DNA of 64,000 nt from Schistosoma haematobium (taxonomy: Eukaryota > Platyhelminthes > Trematoda > Strigeidida > Schistosomatidae): NCBI RefSeq assembly GCF_000699445.3, contig NC_067195.1, forward strand, positions 20,035,287 to 20,099,286. Direction: 5' to 3'. Positions 22,820 to 35,900 of this stretch are shown here, piece by piece (position 1 is the stretch's first letter; each line of letters starts with the position of its first letter). The translations under genes and the position numbers were made by a program. A model generated the notes under the pieces. That model was not told where the DNA came from. It saw nothing but the letters and a program-made list of their open reading frames with translations, and made no database searches.

Positions 22820-25800
22820 CTGATAGTACAGGAAAAGAAAAATAGTAAATGAAAGGAAACAAGTCACTATTCAAGCATTTTGCATTATCATTCATAACCT
22901 CAATATTACTCGGTTGCATAGAACTAAACAAGCATAGTTGGGCTAAATCTTTCATCTCTAATGAATTCGTATATCAGAATCGATTACCCACAGGGTTGAG
23001 TTTGAATAAGTTCTTAACCACACATGAAAATAATGTTCTTATTTTTACCATAGTATAATAAACTTAATTAAGAATTTGTGTACTTCACTAAGCGACTAGT
23101 CATAAAATCAGTTAGAAGAATTTCACGAGTTTGAAAAACAAAATGCCGAAATAAAAACCCAATACTATTTGATTTTGCGAAATTTTTTAACAAATATTCA
23201 TAAGCAAAATAGAAATTGGAAGCAACATTTTCATTTTGATTAGTTCAAGCTTTGAGAAAAAAACAAACACACTGAGTGATAATAGCTTTCTGTAAAGTTA
23301 ACTAATTTCAGGCTCGACAACTAGATTAAGATTTATCCTACAGGTTTAGGTAATTAATGAAGAGAAAGAGAGATTATTGGAACAAGTGAAAAATTGTCAA
23401 TTCAAACTAAAAACAAGAATTGGTTAGAAAGGTGTTATATAAAGAAGTGAACACCACGCAAATGAGCAATCAAAAACCATTAAACAGCGAAAAATAATAG
23501 AACACGATAAATCGGCAAGTTTTAATAGACAATTTTTTTATTAGCTCAGTGTAAAAACACAATTCCGAAAAAGGATGTGTACCACCTGGTGGAAGATGAT
23601 TCAAAGCTTTACAAACTAGTAAAAATGCATATATAGTATTTACTAAGCATAAGTCATGAAAATTTTTAATTAAGCTTTTGTTAACTTAAACTGAAAAATA
23701 ATTTTTGGACGTTTGTAGGATGGTCAGTGTGAATGTATCACCAACCATATCCTGAAATTCAAAGTTGAGAAATTATTGTACTTTGATAAATGAACAGTTA
23801 GCCAACGAGACTATCTGAACCTATTCTACTCCTTGTACCTGTTTGTGAAGTTAAAGTGACAATACATTACGTAAAACATTTCTAATGATAATAAACAACA
23901 CTGTAGATATTCAGGACAGTATTTCACATAGTCCCTTAAGTAATAATCATATGACAGATTTAAGATACCTTTATCTACTGTGTTTATCATATCATATGAG
24001 GATTTTCCCAAACAAAAAAGAACCCTTGAGTTGAGTGAATTGGGGATGATATAAAGACATTTGAAACATTTACCGTTAACCACCTGCTACCAGTACACAA
24101 TTAAGTACGATACGTGAAAACGATTAAAGAGGAGTTTATATTAATGACGTTATTCCACGCTTTTTAAATTATTATTTATTTAATCCGATCCACTAACTTC
24201 AACGATGCATTTAAAAATAAAATGTGATAATCAGACACATTAAACTTCACAAATTAATCACACAGAATCCAACTTACTGAAAAATAGTACAAAAGTGTTT
24301 ACAACAATATTTAGCATTTACAAACAAAAAGTATTTTCACGTCGAATAAAAAAAATAATTGAACTTACACGAAACTTCTATCAACTTTTAAAACACAAGA
24401 GAAGTAACAGCATGTAAATTACTAACAGAAAAAAAATTAAGAGTACATACAATTAGCATTCTTTAATTAGTAGAAAAAAAATAAGCCAAATTTTTAATAC
24501 TTTCAAGTAATACAGTTCAAACGTACATAAAAATGATGGTAATATATATCGTCAATATACATTTTAATTGAGTAAGATCTAATAGCAAATAATGTGAGAA
24601 GTATTACTACAATACGGTGTAATTCAGGTTTATAATATAGACTATGACAAATGTGTCCTGCAAAGTTCAAGAAGAAAAAAGATGAAGACAATATTTCAGA
24701 ACATCTTCACACATCGTAGTTTTATTATCACACTAGTCTTTAACAGTCCGAATTGAAAAAAGCTATTATTGTGTTTACAGTCTTACTTGATAAGAAGCTC
24801 AGTGAGTAAAACTATACCATACTGACTAAATTGGCCGATCATATAGATAACTTATGAACACTTCCTTTAACAATCTACGATGCTGCTCATTTCTGTATCC
24901 ACATAAATGAAAATCTAAGACAGAAAAAAGTTATTGTGCATTCTGATCGGCGTAATCTGAAAGCTAATTTTTGATTACCATCACCTTAACCAATTCACAA
25001 TTCCTTTTTCCTATTTTTACTACAAATAAAGTGAACCTTTACTATATTATTTCAAAAATTTCATTGAAACGAATAAATGTGTTCAGGTCATCAGTCGTTT
25101 GCATGTGACTGCTTTATATACTCCCTCTCTCCCTCTTAAATTTCCCATACATGCTAATCACTAGGATAAGATTTCCTAACTGTACTTTTAACTGTTACCA
25201 AGTCGATAACTAATATATGTATCCATGTATACACACGGTTATAACTCGGTTAGTCGGTTGCCATAGTTACCCGTTTTCTTTATGTTTCCATCTTATTTAG
25301 TTGCTAAAACTGATTGCTTTTATTTTTTTAATTGCGAGTTCTGGTTTTCATTTTAGTCATTTATTTGCAATATTTATTTCTGTCTTGTGATGGGAGTAGG
25401 AAGTAGAAGAATAGAGAAATCACAATTAACATTATCTAAACGAAGGCTTGGGAATAGTTAAGAGAATTGTAATATAATTGTCTAACTGGTCTGTTACCTT
25501 GTTGTGTGTGCATATGATTGTTTAATTAATGAATTCATACACTCATTTGATAATACCATGAAAATAAGTCAAACTCAACTGTTATTATGATATGATGGAA
25601 AAGTTATGCGCGATTGCATTTATAGTCTTTTATTTTATTTTTAATAGAATTGCATGTAGACAAAGTGATAAAACTATTATTGTAGTAATACAATAGCTTA
25701 TCTTTATCTCTGAAGTGGTTAGGACTGTAGAAGCTATAGATCACTGTAATACTTCACTCACTATAAATCCACAAATCCATCATGTTCTATTAAAGTATAT

Positions 25801-28800
25801 GATGTAAAGTACTCATATTTAAGTCACATTTTCAATTTAGGAATCAACGATACTATCCAGCTACACTAGGCAAAATAAGTGTTCAGTGTATTCAGATCTG
25901 CGATTTATTGACTAAAAGTCAGGGGCTCGACTCACTAAACGATATCTTTTATATGAAGTGATTCCAACCCTGAATAATTTACTTGTGACTACAGCTACAG
26001 GCATTCAAGTTGTCAAAATCAAATCCTGCTTTTATCACTCATGAATATCATTAACTTGATGGCAAAATCTAGTTCCACAACTCCCTGTTTATCGTTTTTT
26101 AATTCGTACAGTCAAGTACAATCCATGATTTATAAACTTGCATAATAATAAATATACTGGATGTGACATGAACTTAATTTTGACGTTAGGGTTAAAGGCA
26201 AAGTTGTAAATTTTTATGAAACACATACACATTTTAGTAGAGTTGAATTGTGCCTAACTAGAAGTGGAATGCAATACGCGAGTTTCATCCTGTCTTTGGC
26301 TCGTCAGCTGGATGTAACTAAATTCCAGTGTTGACGCCCACACAGACTCGAACCCAATACATTTCGCTTCAAGGGCCAACGCGTTGTCCATTGAGGTATT
26401 GAATCCATGTAGCCACTGAATTTTTCAAAGAGTATGAACGTATTTTTAGCTTCACCAAATTCAATTAAAACTATATTGATATCAAGAAAATCAGATGTAA
26501 TTCCATCAGATTCCTGAGACCAAGTCAATTGATTTTTCAAGGTAGCCAAAATCCCGGATCCAAAGGAAGCACTTGATAATTATTTTCTAAATACCCTAAT
26601 AAAGCTCATTTGGAGCATTTTCCAAGCCCGCTAATGAGAAATTTGCTATCAAATAATAAATTTTAGAGAATACTTAACCCCAATCGAACAAAGAGGTATC
26701 AGGATGGTACAACGACGAACATGACTAGGTAGGTTGTTTATAGTACTTACGCTCATGGTTGTTTGTCGTTATTAAAATTTTCAATAATAAAATAACAAGA
26801 AAAACACTTGAAAAAGCAAATTGTTCAAATGAAATCTATTACCAACCAAGATATATATTGCTGAAAAATGAAAGAGAATCTGTCATAGATACAACTCACC
26901 AGTTTAGTCTGCAGATTTTAAGTCAATGAATTATATGTTTGAGTCACGTAGAATACTTTGTATTTGAGAAACATACATAGTTCACACATACATAATATAA
27001 ATATATATCATGTTTCCATCTATCAAGCACAAGTTACTAACCACCAAAACGTAAGTGTTATTAAACGTAGCATGTAATTATCAAGAATTTGTAAGACAGG
27101 GTCTCTCCTTAGTTGATCAAAATATCATAACTTTAGGTCACAGGTAGGTACTGCGATCAATAATCATATTGCCAAACCGAAAAATGCCAACCGCTTAAGA
27201 TAAGTATTTCATATGATTACTTAGCAACTAGTGAAGACCCTGGTAGTACAATCATTACTGAATATCGTCAAATAGGTGGTGTCAAAACAAATATGTTAAA
27301 TAATGTGAGTAAATAATAATTAATAACTAAATACTGTTAGATATCACTTGGTGATTATATATATATATGGTTATAAATTAGTTATTCTGCTACCATAGTT
27401 ACTCATATTCTTAATATTTACATTTTAGTTAGCTGCTGAAATTGGTTACTTATACTTTTTATTACGAATTTTGGTCTTCATTCCAGTCATCTACATAAAA
27501 ATGCTGAGAAACGATAAGTTTCTTTGAGATCGAGAAAATGAATACTATACTGACAAATATACTCACTTACTTACACCTGTTACTCCTCGTCGAGTAGCAT
27601 AGGTCGCCCAACTGACAGATATAAACATGTCTAACATTACACACTACTAGCTATCTAATACCCAGAGACAGTATAAAATATGGTTATCAGAAGACAAATA
27701 CAATTCAGGGTCACTGTTTGATTAGCTCACTTTTTGAGGAACTATTTGTGTAGAGAGTGAAATTGACTATGGAACCTCGTAAATATCAAGTATAGCATTA
27801 AATGATTTTTTTGATCAAATCTATACGTAAATGTACACTTCCACTTTGCTTTTTTAATTATCATCCTTACTAGAGTTTCCGACAGAAAAACCTACCTTCT
27901 AACTCTGTTAGCATTTACAATGAGATAAAATGTTGTTACTAGTATTCTGTCGTGTGCACCACTGAATCAATCGCTTTCTTGATACCTTACATAAGACAGT
28001 CTCTTCAGTTTGTGATTTTACGGATCATATAATAGCTCTAATATAAACCACGGCAAAACAAATATGGCTAAGAATTTGCATATCATTTTTATGAATAAAA
28101 GTCTACAACTGAATTCAATGGCTGTATTTATTGTTAGAGTCAACATAATCAAAACTCGTTACCTAAGTTGGTTTTCTTTAATTATTTACGCAAATAATAA
28201 TAAAGTCAAAAAACCATTCGTGATGGTTAAACAAGTGATCATTTGATGAGGTTAATAAAATAAAATGGATCTAATAAGATTATTGTTGTGAAAAATAAAG
28301 TTTCTTAAACAATCAAAAATGTGAATGAATGCATGTACGGATATTTTCAATTTCTATTTATCAATTAACATTACAACTGTGGATGATACACTTAGAATTA
28401 TTGTCGCATGATCGACAAATTCAATCGGTCAACCAGGTATATAAACAAAATGAGACAAAGTACATCAATCTACCCGGTAATAAAAAAAAATATTTTTTTT
28501 CGGTAAAACATGTATACAATTTACAGATGTATGCGCTAAATTCCAGTCAATAATGTAACTAACTTCATTCAATTTATTAAAATAATAGTTAGTCAACACT
28601 TCAGAATATTCTACACTTTATAATAGTAGTAATGAATTGGATTCATTAACAGTGAGTGAAATACACAAACTGTTTAGTTAGTATCGTTAAAATGATACAT
28701 GATTATCAATTTGCATTCATACATATGAAGTTTGAAAACACATATACAGCGACTGCCAGGGAAATTTTACTCACTTTCTTCTCTCAGTGGGGGTGTTGTT

Positions 28801-31800
28801 TACGAAATCGGGAGGATAAGAAGCGCATATCCGGAGCTTACACTAGGTTAATGGGTATGAAAGGCCCACCTAGGGGAGTTGGAAAATTAAGATTCCAAAC
28901 CGGAGGCAAACATGGGTTCCAGGATCCTGAGGGAACAAATGGCATATGAATATATTCTTGGTCACCGGTTACCATGAAACCGGATCTTCTAACGTTGCTC
29001 CACTGTCCTGAGAATTAAAACTCTATGTCAAAGGCTCAGGGAGTGGTCCCCTAAGAAAACCGCTTGTTTCGATTTGGGCAACCAAGTAGTATCCTACCCC
29101 TCATACAAATTTCGTGTGGTGCATACATAATTTGATCCTCCTTTGTATCAATGTATATGGGTTGAAATAAATAACTACGTAGTTGAAAATGACTTCTGGA
29201 TAACCAGAATACGATGTTCCTAATGAATTGATTTTCAAAAACACTAAAGGATGCTACATATTTTTTATCTATTCATATACTCATCAGAAGACTCTACAAA
29301 TGAAATTAACCAAGTCCCCCAAGATTTAATGCAGAGACATTTAGCTTTCAAATTAATTAATCTTAGCTATACTAGGTAACATATTCAAATGTATTCGACA
29401 AAGAATTTACTTTTTTATTCAGATCAACGATGAAGAATATATAGACAACTTAATAGGAATCAAGAATTATCTAAGAATATCAGATAGTATCAAGAAACCT
29501 CAGGAAAAATGATAAGGTAATAGCCGTCAGATGAAGGTTTACAAGTTATGCTAATGAACACAGTTGATTGTATTACTAAAATGAAACTAATTTCACATGA
29601 TTAAGAATTTAGATAAATGAAGATTTCATTGATTCTCCGGAAAAGCAAATCACTAATACACTCAAAAGACTTTTAAGGAAGAAGCTCATTGATAACGTAA
29701 CTCACAATAATCAACGGCACCGACGGTTTCACCTTTATTACATATGCGGTCTACCAAAGATACATAAACATAATGTCTTCATTAGACTTATATTATCAAT
29801 GATTACATCACCTTATATCAAGGTTGTACCCAGAATCGCACAAAGGTTGGAGCCGGTGTGTTAAAAATCAGCTACATATATCTTAATACATTTGACTTTC
29901 TTGTCAGACTGAATGATGTAAACAACCCTGATAACCTAATAGTCTTTTTTGTTTACCAAAGTGCCTCTGGTTGAAATTATAGAGATTATTTACCGACGTT
30001 TTGACCTCGAACTTCTGCCAGTATATTATTTGAAACAACTGTTATTACATGGATGAGGGGCGTCCAGTTCCCGTTTAACAGTGCCACATACCGTCAGATT
30101 GTAGAAACTGAAGTTCATTAAGTCCGGCCCTGGGATATAGTTTTGTGGGTAAGCTTGAAAGACCGAGCTTACGGAAGTAATTGATAAATCGATGTATTAT
30201 TTGAAGTATTTAAAGGATAAGTTTATGGTAAGTAATAATCAACATGCAACCTACATATAGCCTTAACTTTCTGGAAACGAATATCTAGCTTACTATGGGA
30301 CACAAAAAGGATGACAAGATCCAATCTTTTAGTATCAAAATGAAACAGTTTAAAGTTTGATTTACTGACAAAGAGTGTATTATATTTGAACCGGAGTAGC
30401 ATTTGTTCAGTTCGTTACAAAACACACTGACCAAGACACTATTTTACAGAGAAGAAAAGATATTTACCAATACAAACTAGGATAGAAACTTATGAATGCT
30501 AAAAGGTCCCCGATAAACGAGAAGTATTCATAAAAATTTGTTAATAAATACAGTAAAACGGGGTATAAAAAGCTTAAAATAACTCCAGTCACCAGATAGC
30601 CCATTACTTTTTGACCTTGACTTTAAACGTGTTGATGCTCCAATTTCAACTAAGATATCCTGGACCCAAAATGATCGTTTTCTGTGAAACTACATACTCC
30701 CTAAAATAATCAGAGATCGACCAGTATGACTTTCATATTATTTCCAACTGTGTGTACGCATTTATGTGTATCTCACAAATAAGTTAGGCTGATAGATAAA
30801 AAAAGGACCTACCTTAATATACTCGCTTGAATGTTATGGAGTTTCAGGATCGCTGTTTCAAAATATTCATTCGAAGCATAGCATCAAGTACGTACCGTAA
30901 TATTTTTCCAGGTGATTATTAAAAAACTAATCTTTAGTCTTGTTCAAGTTGCTGAACCCGTAACTACTGAACGCATAAAACTACGTGTTTTCAAAAAGAA
31001 ATGTTTATTGCCTTTGAAAAATATCTCTTGTTTCGTTACATCACAGTAATTTTTTCAACTCTTTCTTCTTTCAACTACATGGTCTCTCAACCCTTTACTT
31101 GTTTATAACTATATTTTTTACTAAATGAGCTTAATTCATGTCATTCGTTACTGCTATTAACTTGTATTCAGTTATTTTACTGTGCAATCACTTAGTATTT
31201 TGTTAATATCATGTTTGATGTTGTAGTCTTCTTTTGAACAAGACATTTATTTGCAACTCATGATTCAACCTTTTATTTTATTTGCATTTTTGTTTTACCA
31301 TGATGATTATATAGTCGTATTAAGTTCTAACCAACTTCATTTATATAAGTATGTGAATAGTTGGTTTTATCCAAAGAGTAACCTGTAATACAGTACACAA
31401 AAGCTAGCGGAAACCCAGATGTTTGGAATGAATCTTCCTCTAGCGCTCAGGTCAACAACGACAACTCAAGTCCAAATGTTGTGGTACGAAGAACTTGAGA
31501 GCGCTACACCGGAAACTTGATCACAAACTTATAAGATACAGAATAAAACAACAATGAGATTTTCCAGAGTCCTAGTCGGACATGTCTATCATCCGAGCTA
31601 CATAAGGTGAGTACGTCGAAAGCGGTCGACTTGAACAGCACGTACAGCTTCGAAAATATCTGAGTAAAACATAGGAGTGAAAGGCAGGATTCGGAAAGTA
31701 ACCATTTATTGACTCGTGTTTGGTAGGTAAAAACAAAATAAATTGCAGAGTTAAATATGGAAATTACACAAGAAAAAGCACAAAAAAAATGAACACATAG

Positions 31801-32812
31801 GAGAACAGGGATATATATTAGGTATTTATAGTATCATAGCTAACTTTTGTGAGCAGACGTTTATTAAGCAGGTCATTCATATTACTCATCGCAATTAGCT
31901 CTGCTTTGTGGTGTAGTAATGCAACCTGGGTAAGCAAGCCAAAGTAGGTTGTTGGGGCAAAATTTATTTTACCGGCATTTCGTACGGTTTGATATCTATT
32001 ACGCTAGTCAACGAGTGAAATTCGAGGAGTGACAGGTATACACTTTGATATATTTTACATTTACATTCTTAAAATATCTTTCGGAGATGGATATGACAAA
32101 GACTTCTTTTTGGACTGTCGAAAAACTATTTGCTATACAACCGTGGAAGATTTAATTATTCGTCTAGCTAGAAGAGCATCTACATACTGAACAGAGCTGA
32201 AAGAGGGTTGGTCTGATCAAGTGACTTCGTAATGAAAGTTTTCCTAAAGATCTCTGCTATATCACGTAGGTTGATATAACCAATGAACCATGAAACAAGA
32301 AATAATGGTTGAAGTTACAGAAAAAATAAGTTATTACTGTAAAGAAGCTCTGTCACAAACGTCCTAAAGATTACTTGATCGATATGTTGCCAACTATTGC
32401 ACTGACACTTAATTTTTCGGTATTAGAGATTCAGATGAGTTGAGATACATTCCAACCACTGTTGTTATATGGAAAACCTACTATCTGGTGATTCGACAAA
32501 AAACGCTTGTTACAAATACCTACGGAAGTAAAGTAGGACCTCTCTATTGATATTTTAAAAATTAGTATTATCTTGTATGGAACAAAGTTACAATGAATAA
32601 AAAATATTCCAGTAGTACAATATAAAAATAACAAATTGAAAACATACAACTAATAGACGTTCATTGGATAAAGTAACTGTAAGCAATCAGGAAATATCAA
32701 CAGTGACTTTTACTACATCCGTTTGCTATAAAATCAATGAAACTGGTGATTTACAAAGGAAAAAAACTAATCATTGATCAGTAGGTAGAAATATTATTCT
32801 CTCTAACGTTCG

Positions 32813-32903
<91 letters not shown>

Positions 32904-35900
32904 ATGTTTACTTCTAAATGACTACGTAAAAAACATTTTAAATGGAAATGAATTACAATCTGCAGTTGTTTAGACAAGAGTTTTTGATAATATCAGTCGA
33001 CCTTTATACCATTATAATGATTATTTTTTTATATTCCATAGGAGCTGATGGTTATTAAAACGTTTATTATATAAATCTTATGTAATTTGTAATTCAAATT
33101 AATTTCAACTTAGAAGTTCAAGTAATTCTAGGTCACATGTACACGGCAATAAGACATACTTTTCACGTGGAAGCTAGTGGTATTACACACTGGAACATAC
33201 CGAAGAACGTTGAGTTGAGTTTGAACCCACAACTGAAGGTTTGAAAAGCACATGTTTTAACTATTACTCTAAAACTTGTATTAATTTGGGTTTTTGCTGC
33301 TATTTATGGTTAACTATATGCGTGTATACATTTATTTAAGTAACCCTAACAATGAACAGCTATATAGTAAAAATAAACGGTTTTAAGCAAATCTCACTAT
33401 GAAATTAATCGATTTCAGCTTAAAATAATAAATATCAGACATTTTCTAAACGTACCAATCAGATTATCCTGAGTTTATCTTAACAGTTGTTTTGCTGAAA
33501 ATGGTGCAGCCGGAAACATATATTCTATGAGGAAAGCTACAGTACTTAAGGAACTAACATTAAATGTGTTGGGAAGTACTTACTAAGTGGTTAACTGTTG
33601 CCTTGAAACGAACATCATAACATACTATTTTCATGAATATCTTTCAACATATTTACTGAAATATTTGGGTTCATAGAAAACTTATTTGGTTATTTAGACT
33701 GTTCAAAGGCGATATGTTTATCACTCAGCTTTGTATCAATCATACAATACTCACATGATAGACATCTAAAACTTGGTTAGAACCTTAAACTTCATTAATG
33801 GTCAGAATTATACTTAAAGTTCGTCCGCATATTTGGTTAATAAGGATTGATATTATACGAAGTTTGACGATTAATTTATTACTGATTTAGAATGAATGGG
33901 ATAATATCAAACTCTTGATTATGAAAACATGGACAATCTGCTAAAAGGAATAATGAAAATGGCGAATAACAACAGTAAAAATCATCTTTTGTCAGTGAGA
34001 TGTAGATAAGATGAAAAAGTATATTCTTACAGAAAAACAGTACTAAGACAGTGATTCCATGAATTGAATGATAATACTTCATTAAAAGTGAACCAACTTA
34101 GGATTTTTGACACCCAAATCGTTATACATCTTTCCATCCTAGTCACAGTTCAAGTAAGCTACAATGGACCAGTCAGATATTTGCTGTGGCAGTTTCTGCA
34201 TACAAGAATGGTTATGAGATTCAGTAGCAAAGAATAGGGCAGAATACACTACTAATTTTTAACGATGAAATGTTTTATTGACTCACTATCCGGTCGCCCA
34301 AAGTGAAGGTGACCGAAAGTTGAACACCTTAGCCACTAAGCCAGCACGCCAGTGAAGCGTTAGTGATGTTTAGATTCTTCAACCTATAAGAACCCTGAAA
34401 ATGTAGTGACTTTTCCGACTGTGTAAGATAATCGGGACTAGCATGATTTATCACTATAAACAAAGAAAGTGTAGGGGAAAACTAAACACATATTGTTTTT
34501 GGTTTTGGAGTTACGCGGTAGGTTTCACAATAACATAAAATGATGAGTAGTATAGATCAAAGACGTCAATTACTCCTAAAAAAATCCCCGAAAATATTTT
34601 AACAAAAATATATTAGTATTCGGCTATGGTGCCACATTTTTTCTACTAAACATATATGCAAATATGTGTGGGAAAATAGGACAAACACATCAATATATTA
34701 GATTAAGAGGTGAGACTATAGTTTATGGACGACCTTTGAGTGACGCTATAATGACCTTGAGTATGTCTACCTACTTACTAGGACTAAATAAGGGTTATAA
34801 AACAGTTTGAAGAATAAGGATTATAATTTACTCTTGATGGTTAGGGTTAGGAATTAGATTTAGGGTTTTCATCACGAACTGACATCGGCTATAATGCCAA
34901 GACTCTATTCAACCAAATGGGTGGATGAATTTCGCGCCAAAATCTAAGACTTGTTATCGTAAGTCTGATTGGTTCGTCCATAAATTATAGTCTCGCCGAT
35001 TAAGATTACTTGACAGCTTCTTTAAGGTATCATCCCATAGGAAACAAACTATATCGCACAAAGCGTTACAACTGAAGTTCATTTCAAACAGCTCCATACT
35101 TACCAATAAGAGGCGGTCCCAAAATATTGGCGACACCCTGACAAAAAAAACAAATTCCAAGACCATTGGTAAGGCGATGGAGTCCAACAAATTCTACCAA
35201 CAGAACAGTGCACAGAGCATCATTAGCGGCCAATCCCATACCAAACACGCCTAAATTTGAATGAAAACGAAGCATACTGTTAACTGTATAGAAAGTGCAG
35301 ACAGGCGTAAACAGTGTAGAGCCAAATACAAGTGCTTGTCGATTCAAAATGCAGAAACACACCGGAGTACCCGAGGAAAGACACGCTATTGATTGTAATA
35401 ATACTAATGACAGTGGGAAACTAGAGGGAAATTATTTAAAAGATGGATCCAACGTAAAGAAACCAAACTAATTTTAGGACTTGAAGAGAGATGAATCTGA
35501 CCCATATCACTGAAAGCCTTCAATCATAAATTAAAATTACCTTGTGAATACTACTCACAATGTATGCATCTCCAAGGATGACTCAGACAAACAACCAATT
35601 ACATCATAGCCAACACAATGGGTAGTAATAAGAGTAGCAGCGAAATGCACAGCATACTGCAGACCAATTCAGTTGACGAATATTCATAACTTTAACTGAT
35701 TTATCAAACTTACTTCAATATACACACCTCTTATTTTAAACTTCTACCAAACACGAACAATATTTCAAAAACGATTACGACCGAACATATACATCCAATC
35801 CATATTTGTATTGATTGACAGTAGCCTATGGTATTCAACACTAGGCAGAAAATGCAAACAACCCAAACGTATTCTAAAATGAAAATTGACAAGAACTTTC

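Larger units (their letters stand above)
22820..35103 (-). other. SLC16-like gene, 12.3-kb intron 2
   Basis: Bounded by gtaagtatgg at 35103 and the acceptor at 22820. It holds repeats annotated separately: a hammerhead-bearing SINE, a family A tail, a non-autonomous LINE derivative, a Penelope-like relic, a dinucleotide tract and another SINE-like fragment. The remaining parts (22820-26220, 26410-27560, 27620-28760, 31030-34255) show no gene. Confidence 0.8.

Noticed and set aside
28656..28949. 97-codon open frame
   Set aside because: Most of it overlaps the non-coding LINE-derived block and the peptide has no recognisable motif.
32771..32977. Open frame with alternating SL and YI repeats
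   Set aside because: It is a translation of the (AT)n(AG)n microsatellite.
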